Source: Verrucomicrobiota bacterium (lineage in GTDB: Bacteria > Verrucomicrobiota > Verrucomicrobiia > CAIQCK01). Taken from it: a stretch of DNA of 64,000 nt. The DNA is taken from the NCBI GenBank assembly GCA_016235595.1, contig JACRJX010000008.1, forward strand, positions 231,092-295,091, in the 5' to 3' direction. The position numbers and the translations under genes were made by a program. The notes beneath the pieces are model-generated. The model saw only the letters and a list, made by a program, of their open reading frames with translations, did no database searches and was not told where the DNA came from. Below, in pieces: positions 53,904-63,500 of this stretch. Positions within the stretch are counted from its first letter, which is position 1, and each line of letters begins with the position of its first letter.

Positions 53904-55373
53904 TCAAACGTCTCCGCGAGCTTGCATGAGAAGTTTGGTTCTCAATTGGTGGAGGCCCAGTTCCAGTCCTACCGGATATTGGTGAGGATGCACGAACCGC
54001 TTCACGCCCGAATGGAACCTGGCCAGTTGATCCTGCGTACGTTGCCGGATCGCACTCAGCGGAGGCGATTGATAGACGGATTTGCCCCGGCGAAACACCG
54101 GAACCAGCAAGTCTTCGAACGACATCTGTGCATCCATCTTCTTGCGTCTTGTCGAATCGAGGGGATCTACAAGGATCGGCGCTTTGGGCGCTCCTGTCTC
54201 TTCATCGAAGATCGCGTCGCCGACAAATTCCTTGCCCTTGCAAAAACGCCGAACTTGCTGGATGCCAGGCGTCGAAGTCTTCGCCGCTTGTTCACTGACT
54301 TTGATTTTGTGCGCCCAGCGGCCGTCGTCTCCGCGAACCGCACTCAGCTTGTAGACTCCGCCAAGAGCAGGTTGATCGTAGGCAGTCACGAGCTTCGTGC
54401 CAACCCCCCAAACATTAATGGTCGCGCCTTGTTCCTTAAGGCTGGCGATAATGTTCTCATCCAGGTCATTGGTCGCCACGATGACGGCCTTGGGGAAACC
54501 GGCCGCGTCGAGAAGTTTGCGCGCCTCAATGCTCAAATAGGTCAAATCGCCCGAATCCAGCCGGATTCCGACCATCTCATGGCCTCGCTCCCGCAGCCAG
54601 CGACCCGCCTCCACAGCGTGTTGGACGCCTTCCAGAGTATCGTAGGTATCCACCAGAAAGACGCAATTGTTCGGCATGGCCTCCGCATAGGCGAGAAACG
54701 CCTTTCGCTCGTCATCAAAGGACATGACCCAGCTGTGGGCATGGGTGCCGCGCACGGGAATGCCAAACTTCTTTCCAGCCAGAACGTTCGACGTCGCGAC
54801 GCAACCTCCAATATAAGCGGCCCGGCTCGCGGCCAGCGCCCCATCCACACCCTGGGCCCGCCGCAGTCCGAACTCCATCACCGGCTCACCTCGCGTCGCC
54901 AGACACACTCGTGCCGCCTTGGTCGCAATCAAGGTCTGAAAATTGATGGAGTTCAAGAGCGCCGTTTCAAAGATCTGACATTGAAGGATCGGCCCTTTGA
55001 CTCGAAGCAACGGTTCATTTGGAAAGACCACCGTTCCCTCCGGGATGGCATCCACATCCGCGGAGAATTGCAGCGCACGCAGGTAATCGAGAAATGCCTT
55101 CGTGAACAGTGGCTTTCCATCGTTGCCGCGCAACGTTTTCAGGAACTTGATGTCGTCGTCTGTGAAGCGAAAAGCCCGCAGGAATTCGATCGCCATCGCC
55201 AAACCCGCCGCGACGGTGAAACCCGATTGAAATGGCGCTGTGCGAAAATACAGGTGAAACACGGCTTCCCGCTCTGCTCGCCCTGATTTCCAATAGGCGT
55301 TGGACATGGTGAGCTGATACAGGTCGGTCAGAAGCGCCCGCCCATGCCACTCGGTGGAGGAGTTGGATTTCAT
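53904..55373 (-). CDS. pncB: Nicotinate phosphoribosyltransferase
   Basis: 489 residues. It joins nicotinate with PRPP to give nicotinate mononucleotide. Family features: [18 protein letters not shown] at the start, [24 protein letters not shown], and the catalytic-His region [12 protein letters not shown] (His211/His213), with IRLDSGDL further on. There is no Shine-Dalgarno before ATG 55373; the promoter and operator lie immediately upstream, so the mRNA appears leaderless. It heads a two-gene unit with nadE. Confidence 0.96.
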   Translation of the reverse strand: MKSNSSTEWHGRALLTDLYQLTMSNAYWKSGRAEREAVFHLYFRTAPFQSGFTVAAGLAMAIEFLRAFRFTDDDIKFLKTLRGNDGKPLFTKAFLDYLRALQFSADVDAIPEGTVVFPNEPLLRVKGPILQCQIFETALLNSINFQTLIATKAARVCLATRGEPVMEFGLRRAQGVDGALAASRAAYIGGCVATSNVLAGKKFGIPVRGTHAHSWVMSFDDERKAFLAYAEAMPNNCVFLVDTYDTLEGVQHAVEAGRWLRERGHEMVGIRLDSGDLTYLSIEARKLLDAAGFPKAVIVATNDLDENIIASLKEQGATINVWGVGTKLVTAYDQPALGGVYKLSAVRGDDGRWAHKIKVSEQAAKTSTPGIQQVRRFCKGKEFVGDAIFDEETGAPKAPILVDPLDSTRRKKMDAQMSFEDLLVPVFRRGKSVYQSPPLSAIRQRTQDQLARFHSGVKRFVHPHQYPVGLELGLHQLRTKLLMQARGDV

Positions 55374-55375
55374 TC

Positions 55376-55394
55376 GTGTTCTATTTACACTATC
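55376..55394 (-). promoter_or_regulatory. Candidate NrtR operator 3 (pncB-nadE)
   Basis: Minus-strand GATAGTGTAAATAGAACAC, the same pattern as the two sites at 50.1 kb (CGTGT-N7-ACACT on the plus strand). It covers the -10 hexamer TAAATA of the promoter and ends two bases before the pncB ATG, a position suited to repression. Confidence 0.75.
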
Positions 55395-55410
55395 TATCCC
55401 TTCCTGGCAA
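55382..55410 (-). promoter_or_regulatory. Sigma-70-type promoter of pncB-nadE
   Basis: On the minus strand TTGCCA (55410-55405), 17-bp spacer, TAAATA (55387-55382). Eight bases separate the -10 hexamer from the A of the pncB ATG, so transcription should start at or next to the start codon. Confidence 0.65.
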
Positions 55411-55534
55411 TACTGGTTTCGTGCTCCACGACATCCGCGTGACCACGATTCTGACCGAACTCATGGTTCTGAGCCAGTGGATTTGGATTCTACAGTTAAA
55501 CGAGCAGGATGAGTCATGTTACTGAAGCTGGCCA

Positions 55535-58078
55535 TCAGAGTCGCGGGTCAACAGGTTCGCTCTCCAATGCCAGCACACCGAAAACCGCTTCATGCACGCG
55601 GCGCAACGGTTCTTTGCGCACAAACCGTTCAAGCGCTTCGATTCCAAGGGCAAATTCGCGGAGAGCCAACGACCGCTTCTTAAAAAGGCCGCGTGAACGG
55701 AGTCGTTCGAGATTCTCTGCCGCCGTGTATTCCGGGCCGTAGATGATGCGGAGATATTCGGGCCCACGACACTTCACGGCAGGCTGTACGAGGCCGCGCC
55801 GATTCTTGGCAACGAATTCCAGCGGCTTGACGACCATGCCTTCGCCGCCGCGTCCTGTCAGCTCCTCCCACCAACGGATGCCGTCGGCCTCACTCCCGGG
55901 ATCGGTCACGTCAACGACACGGAAGGGCGTTGCGACGATGATGCCGCCCGCAAGACGCGCCAGAGTCTGCATGTGCCAATCGTTGGGTTTGTTGGCATGA
56001 ACCTTTCCTTCGCTGGCGAGCAGATGAAACGGAGCGAGTTTGAAATCGTCCACGGATTTCACCGGCCAGCAATAGCGACGATAAGCTTCGACGTAGTCGC
56101 CCACCCTCTGGCGTCGCGTTGTCGTGTGTGCCAGCAACGCGCTCACGTCAAGGCCGTCTGCGGCGGCTTGCTCAAGCGCGGCGACTTCATCCGTGAGCGT
56201 TGCCCGCGCGGATGCGCCGACCGTTGCGTATTGCTGCTTCAACAACTCCTGCGCCTTGGCCGACCAAGGCATCAATTCGCAGTCGAGACAAAACCAGTCG
56301 GTCTTGAACTCATCCCAAAAACCAGCGGCAGTAACAGCAGCGCGGACCCGCTCAAGGAAACCTGTCTCCAACAACGCATTGTCGAAAAACCTTCGTCCCG
56401 TGCGCGTGTAGCAAATGCCGAAACCTTCGCCGGTCACGCCAAACCTCTTGCGCGCGGCATCGTCGTCGCGGCAAACGATGACCACGGCACGGGAACCCAT
56501 GTGCTTCTCCTCACAGACCACATGCGGCACGCCGGCATGACGAAAGTGAGCGAACGCTTCCGCCGGATGCTCCAGCAGTCCCGGCGCCTGGCTCGTCTCG
56601 CTCGGCGACATGGTGGGTGGCAGATAGATCAGCCACTTGGGATTCGCTGCGAAACGGCTCATCACTTCCAAGGCGGCTGTGGCGTTCTCCTCACGGATGG
56701 TCACGTTGCCGTGCAGGCGGGTGCTGACGATGCGCTTGCCGATTACATCCGCGAGATCGAGCAAATCGTCATTCGCCTGCTGCACAGACAAGGCCGGCGC
56801 CTGGTCTTCCAGCGGGAGAAACGGTTTGCGTGGCTCGGCGTAGGTTTGTCTGGCTGGAACGGAAACAAGTTCCTTTTCGGGATATCGCAGCGCAGTCAGC
56901 TTTCCACCGAAGACGCAGCCTGTGTCAATGTTGATGGTGCGGTTCAACCACTCCGGCTCAGGAACGGGCGTATGCCCATAAACCACCGTTGCCACACCGC
57001 GATATTCGGCAGCCCAGTTGTAGCGCACCGGCAAACCGAACTCATCCGTCTCGCCCGTTGTTTCGCCAAACAACGCAAACTCGCGCACCGCACCCGAGCC
57101 GCGTCCCTGCATGGATTCCTTCATGCCCGCATGGGCAACGATGAGTTTGCCTTCGTCGAGAACGTAATGGCTGACGAGATCGTCGATGAAATCCACGACG
57201 CGTTTGCGGAAATCTTCCGGCTCGTTGGCAAGTTGCGCCAAGGACTCCGCGAGACCGTGCGTAATTTGAACATCGCGGCCCCGCAGCTTGCGCATGAGCT
57301 TCACGTCATGGTTGCCCGGCACGCACAACGCCGCGCCGCTGGCGACGGCATTCATCACCAGGTTGAGCACCTGTGAGATCTTGGGCCCACGATCCACGAG
57401 ATCACCGGCAAATACCAACTTGCGGCCATTGGCAGGTTGGACTGCATACGTGGTTTCATCCACGCCATGTCCGAGCTGGCGAAGCAACTCCACGAGTTCG
57501 TCGAAGCACCCGTGAACGTCGCCGATAATATCAAAGGGGCCGTGTTCGTTTTTCAGATTGTTCCACAACGGCTGCCGCTCGATGACAGCGGCTTCGATCT
57601 CCTCCAGTGACTTGAGCACATGGACGTGGCGGAATCCCTCCCTCTCCAGTTTGCGCAAGGAGCGATGCAACTGCTGCGCCTGTTGTCGGATGACATGCGG
57701 GCCGAAATCACGGTCGGAGCGCGCCTTGTTCCGTTCGTGCGCCACGCGCTCCGGCACATCCAACACGATGGCCACCGGCAGACAGTGAAATTCACGGGCG
57801 ATTTCCACGAGCGGTTTGCGCGATTCCGGCTGCACGTTCGTGGCGTCAGCGACCGTCATCTTCCCGGCCGCAAGCCGCTTGCGAGCGATAAAATGAAGCA
57901 GCTCAAAAGCATCCTTCGTCGCCGCCTGACTGTTCTCGTCATCCGACACCAAGCCGCGGCAATAGTCGGAGGACAGAATCTCCGTCAGCTTGAAGTGCTT
58001 TCGCGCAAACGTGCTCTTGCCCGACCCGGACACGCCGATCAGCACCACGAAGGAGAGTTCTGGAATCGCAAGGTTCAT
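55535..58078 (-). CDS. pnkp: Polynucleotide kinase-phosphatase/ligase (bacterial Pnkp)
   Basis: 847 residues, close to the length of Clostridium thermocellum Pnkp. Three domains in order: a 5'-OH polynucleotide kinase (P-loop GVSGSGKST, Lys21), a 2',3'-phosphatase of the calcineurin type (GDVHGC with Asp187 and His189, GDLVDRGP with Asp226, GNHD 255-258, YGHTPV), and an RNA ligase-type nucleotidyltransferase (EEKHMGSR, candidate AMP-accepting Lys525, then GEGMVVKP and VKCRG). It heals broken RNA ends and seals them together with Hen1. The gene overlaps the stop of the gene upstream by ATGA. Confidence 0.96.
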   Translation of the reverse strand: MNLAIPELSFVVLIGVSGSGKSTFARKHFKLTEILSSDYCRGLVSDDENSQAATKDAFELLHFIARKRLAAGKMTVADATNVQPESRKPLVEIAREFHCLPVAIVLDVPERVAHERNKARSDRDFGPHVIRQQAQQLHRSLRKLEREGFRHVHVLKSLEEIEAAVIERQPLWNNLKNEHGPFDIIGDVHGCFDELVELLRQLGHGVDETTYAVQPANGRKLVFAGDLVDRGPKISQVLNLVMNAVASGAALCVPGNHDVKLMRKLRGRDVQITHGLAESLAQLANEPEDFRKRVVDFIDDLVSHYVLDEGKLIVAHAGMKESMQGRGSGAVREFALFGETTGETDEFGLPVRYNWAAEYRGVATVVYGHTPVPEPEWLNRTINIDTGCVFGGKLTALRYPEKELVSVPARQTYAEPRKPFLPLEDQAPALSVQQANDDLLDLADVIGKRIVSTRLHGNVTIREENATAALEVMSRFAANPKWLIYLPPTMSPSETSQAPGLLEHPAEAFAHFRHAGVPHVVCEEKHMGSRAVVIVCRDDDAARKRFGVTGEGFGICYTRTGRRFFDNALLETGFLERVRAAVTAAGFWDEFKTDWFCLDCELMPWSAKAQELLKQQYATVGASARATLTDEVAALEQAAADGLDVSALLAHTTTRRQRVGDYVEAYRRYCWPVKSVDDFKLAPFHLLASEGKVHANKPNDWHMQTLARLAGGIIVATPFRVVDVTDPGSEADGIRWWEELTGRGGEGMVVKPLEFVAKNRRGLVQPAVKCRGPEYLRIIYGPEYTAAENLERLRSRGLFKKRSLALREFALGIEALERFVRKEPLRRVHEAVFGVLALESEPVDPRL

Positions 58079-58983
58079 TCGGACTTTCCTGAAATCGTGA
58101 ATCCGTCAGTGTCTGACAAGTTGGTCAAGATGGCTGGAAGTTGTTCAATGCGCAGCGAGAGCAAAGACGCTTGGGTGGGCAGATCACCAACAATCCTTGA
58201 GGCAATCGCTTTGGCTGCAGCGTTCGTGATCACGCCTTGTGCCGTTCGCAGGCGCTGCTCAATGTATTCAACACTTAGAGTCCTACGCAGAAAGTGAAGA
58301 TTCTCTTCTCGCCAGCCAACATCGTACAGGTGGCATCCGCATTCCCAAACGGCTGGTGGTCCACCGCCCTTTTCCCGTGTCCACGGTGCAAACACGGGAT
58401 TCTTGTCGTCTTCGTAAAGGAGCGCTGAGGCGTATTGAAACGCAGCAACAGCATGCCCGGATGTCTTCATCTGCCACCACTCGGTCCAGAGGGATTCAAT
58501 GTCAGGGAAGAGAACGCCGAAGGAGACAAACGCTCCAACCCACTCGTAAGGCGATGCCCCGGATCCCTCAAAAGCGAGCGAATCCTCAACATCGAGCCGA
58601 TCCAAAATCGTATCTCGCATGAAACGCATGACAACTGCGCGTTCCGCATCCGAGAAGTTTGCTCGAAGCGCCTCCCCTTTCAGCAGCGCCGGCCAGAAAT
58701 GCTCGACAAATCCTCCAAACCCAGCCGCCCCTCCTTCAAACAAATCACGCCGCCATGCATTCAACAACACCGGCATTAAATGACGCAAGAGGTCGGGTTG
58801 AAGCACCATGTAGGTCATGTCCAAGGCGTAGTCGATCAGGTCACGATCACTTGGCTGATTGTTCCTGAGATCGCACAGCCGTGTGTAATGTCCCGGCTCG
58901 TAATCAAAAGGCTCTTGTGTGATTTTCTTGGGAACCCGGCTCGATTCCATCACTGCGGCAACTTCTTGGAGTGACGCACGCAT
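58075..58983 (-). CDS. Unknown protein encoded between hen1 and pnkp
   Basis: 302 residues from ATG 58983, 7 bp after the hen1 stop; longer upstream starts overlap hen1. Mostly helical, with motifs EPFDYEPGHYTRLCDLRNNQ, LIDYALDMTYMVLQPDLLRH, HFWPALLKGEALR, EGSGASPYEWVGAFVSFGVLF and CGCHLYDVGWREENLHFLRR. No signal peptide or membrane segment. I do not recognise a family. Because it is coupled to both neighbours (stop overlaps pnkp start), it is expected to act with the Hen1-Pnkp RNA-repair enzymes. Confidence 0.75.
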   Translation of the reverse strand: MRASLQEVAAVMESSRVPKKITQEPFDYEPGHYTRLCDLRNNQPSDRDLIDYALDMTYMVLQPDLLRHLMPVLLNAWRRDLFEGGAAGFGGFVEHFWPALLKGEALRANFSDAERAVVMRFMRDTILDRLDVEDSLAFEGSGASPYEWVGAFVSFGVLFPDIESLWTEWWQMKTSGHAVAAFQYASALLYEDDKNPVFAPWTREKGGGPPAVWECGCHLYDVGWREENLHFLRRTLSVEYIEQRLRTAQGVITNAAAKAIASRIVGDLPTQASLLSLRIEQLPAILTNLSDTDGFTISGKSE

Positions 58984-58990
58984 ATTCTGT

Positions 58991-60403
58991 TCACGAGTCG
59001 GGATGCAATTCAAACACCCCCATTTGTGCCGGCGAACCCACCACCGCATCTTCGGGGCCAACAGGCAGGAAGCGTACGTGATAGTTGAAGCGAGAGACAA
59101 CGCCATTTGCCCAGGCTTGGAATTCCGCGCGCGTCCACTCGAACCGATGGTCGCGGTGGCGGAGCTTGCCGGCCGGAAGCGTCTCCCATTTCACGTTGTA
59201 CTCGCGATTGGGGGTGGTGATGATAATGGTCTTTGGATTGGCGCACTCGAACAGCACCCGCTCGAATGCAGCCAGGCGCGGCGCGTCAAGGTGTTCGACC
59301 ACTTCCACCACGGCGGCGGCATCAAAGCCGGCGAGACGTTCGTCGCGGTAGATGAGCGAGCCGTGCAACAGGCGCAGGCGTGCCTTCTGCATGGGCGGAA
59401 GGCGGTCGTAATGCAACTGGTCACTGGCGATTTCGAGCGCGTGATGTGATACGTCCACGCCGATGATTTCAGTGAATTGTTTTTCTTTGAGCAGCGCCTG
59501 CAGCAGGCGGCCTTCACCGCAACCCAGATCCAAAACGCGTGTCGCACCACTGGCTTTCAGCGCGGCCAGCACGGAGCCAAGACGCTGTTCGTTGAGGCTG
59601 ATATTGCGCTCGATGGCCTCTTCTTCCAGTGCGTGAACCTCGGCCGCTGTATCCGGATCAGGCTCGCTCTCATCGGCAAGCTGGGCCAGTGCGTCATCCA
59701 CCAAGCTGCGCTGGTGTTTGAGGTAGCGGCGCGTGATGGCTTCGCGGGCGGGATGCAACGCCAGCCAGCCTTCACCGTGGCGCAAAAGCTTTCTCACCTC
59801 ATCGTCGCCGACCCAATAATGTTTGTCGTTGTCCAGTACCGGTACGAGGACATAAAGATGCGAGAGGAGTTGTTGCAGTGGCAGGCGGGCTTCCAACTCG
59901 ACCCGGTGATATGGGCTGTCTCCCCAATCGGAGAAATTCTCATCCAGCGGCAGGCGGCGCGCGGACACGCTGTAGCCGAGCGGCTCAAACAGTTTTCGCA
60001 AAAGCTCCTCACCGCCCCGGCACGGCAATGCAGAAAATACCACGCGCAGCGGTATCGGGGTGTTGACCAGTTCGGGGCGCTCCTTGCTATGGCCGGAGAG
60101 AGCACTGCCAAAGACTTCAGCAATAGCCACACTCAAGAAGGACGAAGCAGCGTAAGGGCGGTCATTGACGTATTGCTCCAACGCACCTCCCTCGCCCGCG
60201 GGTCCACGACGATTGCGCACCAACCCGACGGGATCAACCTCCACCAACAAGGCAACCGTGCAACGCTCCGGCGTGGCCTCGGGATAGAACACATGCGCTT
60301 TGCCGAACGAGAGATCAAACGATTGCGGGCGCGACGGATTCTTGTGAAGCAAGTAACCGAGGTCGGTGGCTGGACTGTGTGTTGTCGTAAGTGTCAACAA
60401 CAT
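58991..60403 (-). CDS. hen1: Hen1 RNA 3'-terminal ribose 2'-O-methyltransferase
   Basis: 470 residues. The N-terminal half (about 1-245) is the domain that supports ligase activation by Pnkp. The C-terminal half is a methyltransferase: SAM-binding LDLGCGEG (291-298) and the metal ligands Glu367, Glu370, His371 (EVVEHLD) and His419 (RHRDHRFEW), which line up one residue off from the ligands I recall for the clostridial enzyme. It methylates the 3' end of broken RNA so that the repaired site resists re-cleavage. First gene of the repair cassette; no operator of the NAD type was seen ahead of it. Confidence 0.96.
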   Translation of the reverse strand: MLLTLTTTHSPATDLGYLLHKNPSRPQSFDLSFGKAHVFYPEATPERCTVALLVEVDPVGLVRNRRGPAGEGGALEQYVNDRPYAASSFLSVAIAEVFGSALSGHSKERPELVNTPIPLRVVFSALPCRGGEELLRKLFEPLGYSVSARRLPLDENFSDWGDSPYHRVELEARLPLQQLLSHLYVLVPVLDNDKHYWVGDDEVRKLLRHGEGWLALHPAREAITRRYLKHQRSLVDDALAQLADESEPDPDTAAEVHALEEEAIERNISLNEQRLGSVLAALKASGATRVLDLGCGEGRLLQALLKEKQFTEIIGVDVSHHALEIASDQLHYDRLPPMQKARLRLLHGSLIYRDERLAGFDAAAVVEVVEHLDAPRLAAFERVLFECANPKTIIITTPNREYNVKWETLPAGKLRHRDHRFEWTRAEFQAWANGVVSRFNYHVRFLPVGPEDAVVGSPAQMGVFELHPDS

Positions 60404-60546
60404 GGGATCAGGCTACAGAGGAACGGAGCGGTTCGCCATTCCGAATTCACATTCTGCCGCCCATTCAGGCCAGAGTTGCTTTAGATCAGGCATTATGTTT
60501 GATATGTGACAAGCCGAGAACGGATGATTGTTGTGCGAACGTATAG

Positions 60547-63500
60547 ATGAGTGAAGCATCGGTGACTGTGCGGTCCGAAACACACTCAACAACCTGTGCA
60601 CGCCGGCTCGCGCTTTGTTGTGCGACGGCCAGCGGCAGCATCGCGTTGGCGTGCGCCATTTGTTGGATCCTCGGCCTGCCGCCCTATGCCGAGCCGGGGC
60701 CGGAACATTTCGTGATGGCCCCGTTGACGGCGTGGTTGATGTTCCTGCTCAACGTGGCGCTCTTCCTGCGAGCCGGATGGCCCGCGTCCAGACCGGTGCG
60801 ATGGGTCGTCTTTGCCAGCGCAGCCATGATCGGTGTGATGGGACTGTTGGTTCTGTGGGTGCGGCAGCAAGGGCTCGAGTTGCCGATGGAATCCTGGCTG
60901 ATGCGAATGAGAGCCGTGTCCCACGGCCCGGTCGCAAGGCAGATGACGTCGCTGCCGGCCGTGCTTTTCTTCATAGCGGCGGTGGCGTTGTTGTGCCTGC
61001 TGGAGCCGCCGGGGACGTCGAGAAACCGGGCAGGCCAGCGTCTGGCGACTGGATCGGCTCTGACCCTCCTGCTAATCATCTGTGGGGTTCTTCTGGGATA
61101 CATATCCGGCGTGCATCTGCTGGTGGGTGGACACCTGATACCGGTGGCCATATCAGCGGTGCCGGCTTTCGTTATTGTGACTGGAGGAATCCTGTCGTTG
61201 ACCCTGCATGGTGAGCGATGGTTGTGTTACGTGATGGGTGAATCGTGGGTCGGGGGGGCCGCCAACTCGCGGCGCTTCTGGATCCGGCTGCTGGCCGTGT
61301 CTGTCGCGCTCGTGGTGGCCATCGCCGTGGTCGGCTCCATGCACTTGCGGCGTCAAATTGTCCAAGCTCGCGGAGCAATGCAGAACGAGCTAACCACCAT
61401 CGCCCGACTCAAAGCCGAGCAGATCGTCACTTGGCGGGCGGAACGGCTGCGCGACGCCCGCATTTTCGCCCATTCGGGAGTTGCCCGCCAGGAGGTGCAG
61501 GAGTTTCTCAACAACCCCGCGTCGGAGTCTGCCAAGGCTGAATTCTTGCCCTGGTTGTCGCTGCTGAAGACTGTCAACCGTGACTCCCGGCTGTTCGTCT
61601 TCGATCGCGACATGAACTTGCGCCTGGCGCTGCCGGACGATGTGAAGAAGGCCGCTCCTCTGGCACGGCAACACGCCGTCGCGGCGTTTAAGGCCCCGAA
61701 ACCCGCCTTCGTTGATCTACACCGGGACAGCCCGGCAGCCGACTCGCATCTGGACATTGTGTTTGGCGTCCTGCCGCCTGCCGCCCGTAGCGACACCGGG
61801 GCGCAACCGATAGCCGCCGTCCTGCTGCAACTGAACCCGCGCGAGTTCCTCTATCCACTCATCCAGTCCTGGCCAACGCCGAGCCTCACGGCGGAAATCG
61901 GGCTGATGCGCCGCGAGGGTGACCGGGTCGTCCACCTCAGCGACTTTCGGCACGGCACGAATACAGCACTGAACCTCTCTTTTCCCCTGAGTCATCCCAA
62001 TCTCCCGTCGGCCATCTTCTTGCGCGGAAACGCGAACGAGCAACTGGTGGAAGGCGTGGATTATCGTGGCGTGCCGGTCCTGACGGCGTTCCGGCGGATT
62101 CAGGATTCGCCGTGGGTCCTGGGCGCAAAGGTGGACCAGGAAGAGGTTTTTGCGCCATTGCGGCAACAAGCATGGGCCACCATTTTTGCTTTGACCCTGC
62201 TGATGGCAGTCGTGGCGTTGGTGGTGGTGCTGTTCTGGCGGCAGCGGATGGCGGATTCATTGCGCCGCCAACTGTCCCTGGAGCGCGAACGCAAGGCGCT
62301 CGCCGACCGCCTCGCCCTGCTGATGCACCACGCCAACGACATCGTCGTGATGGCCGACGCCGACTGGAGGATCGTGGAGGCCAACGACCGCGCGCTGGAA
62401 ACCTACGGTTACACGCCAGCCGAGATACGGCAGATAAAGATTTTCGATCTGCGCGCCCCGGAAACGCGCGACAAGTTCTCCGCACAAATGGAGGCCGTCA
62501 AAACCCAGGGCAGCGCCATCTTCGAGACGACCCATCGCCGCAAGAACGGTTCCGCCTTCCTGGTCGAGATCAGTTGCCGCGTGGTGGAGATTGGCGGCGA
62601 CCGATACTACCTGGCGATTACCCGCGACATTACCGAGCGCAAGCGGATCGAAACGGCGTTGCGTGCGGTCGAGGCGCGCTATCGTTCCTTGTTCCAGAAC
62701 ATGCTGAACGGCTTTGCCTACTGCCGGATGGTCCAGGAAAAGGACCGGCCGTCGGACTTTGTTTATGTCGCTGTCAACAGCGCCTTTGAACGCTTGACGG
62801 GATTGAAAGAGGTGGTCGGCAGGCGAGTGTCCGAGATCATTCCCGGCATCCAGGAAAAAGACCCGGAGATATTTGAAATCTACGGCCGCGTGGTGCGGAC
62901 CGGCGCGCCTGAGAAATTCGAGACTTACATCAAAGCGATGAACATGTGGTTCTCGGTTTCGGTGTATCGGCCGCAAGAGGGTTACTTCGTAGCCCTGTTC
63001 GAAGTGATCACCCAACGCAAGCAAGCGGAGATGGCGTTACGCGAAGCCGAGAAGAATTACCGCGGCCTTTTCGAGAACGCGGTCGAAGGCATCTACCAAA
63101 GCACGCCCGACGGCAGGTTGCTCAGCGCCAACCCCGCCATGGCGGCCATCCACGGCTACGCGTCACCCGAAGAGTTTGTCGCCAGCGTGCACGATGCCGC
63201 CAGTCAACTCTATGTGGATCCGGGCCGGCGCGCAGAACTCAAGCGGTTGTTGGAAGAACAGGGAAAGGTGACCCACTTCGTGAGCCGCGTGCGCCGCAAG
63301 GACGGGCGGTTGATCTGGGTTTCGGGCAACACTCGCGCGGTGCGCGATGCGGACGGCAGGATCCTCCGCTATGAAGGCACCGTCGAGGACATCACCGCGC
63401 GCAAAGAGGCGGAAGAGGCTCTGCGGGAAAGCGAAGCTCGCTACCGGTTGCTGGCCGAGAACGTCGAGGATTTTGTGACCCTCCTCGACGCACAGGAGAA

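Noticed and set aside
53898..57376. Plus-strand ORFs of 462 and 467 codons over pncB and pnkp
   Set aside because: Both genes on the minus strand have complete catalytic motifs; the plus frames are shadows.
60615..61214. 199-codon plus-strand ORF at the start of the kinase gene
   Set aside because: It is in another frame. The frame opened at 60547 gives hydrophobic helices and continues into the sensor and PAS domains.
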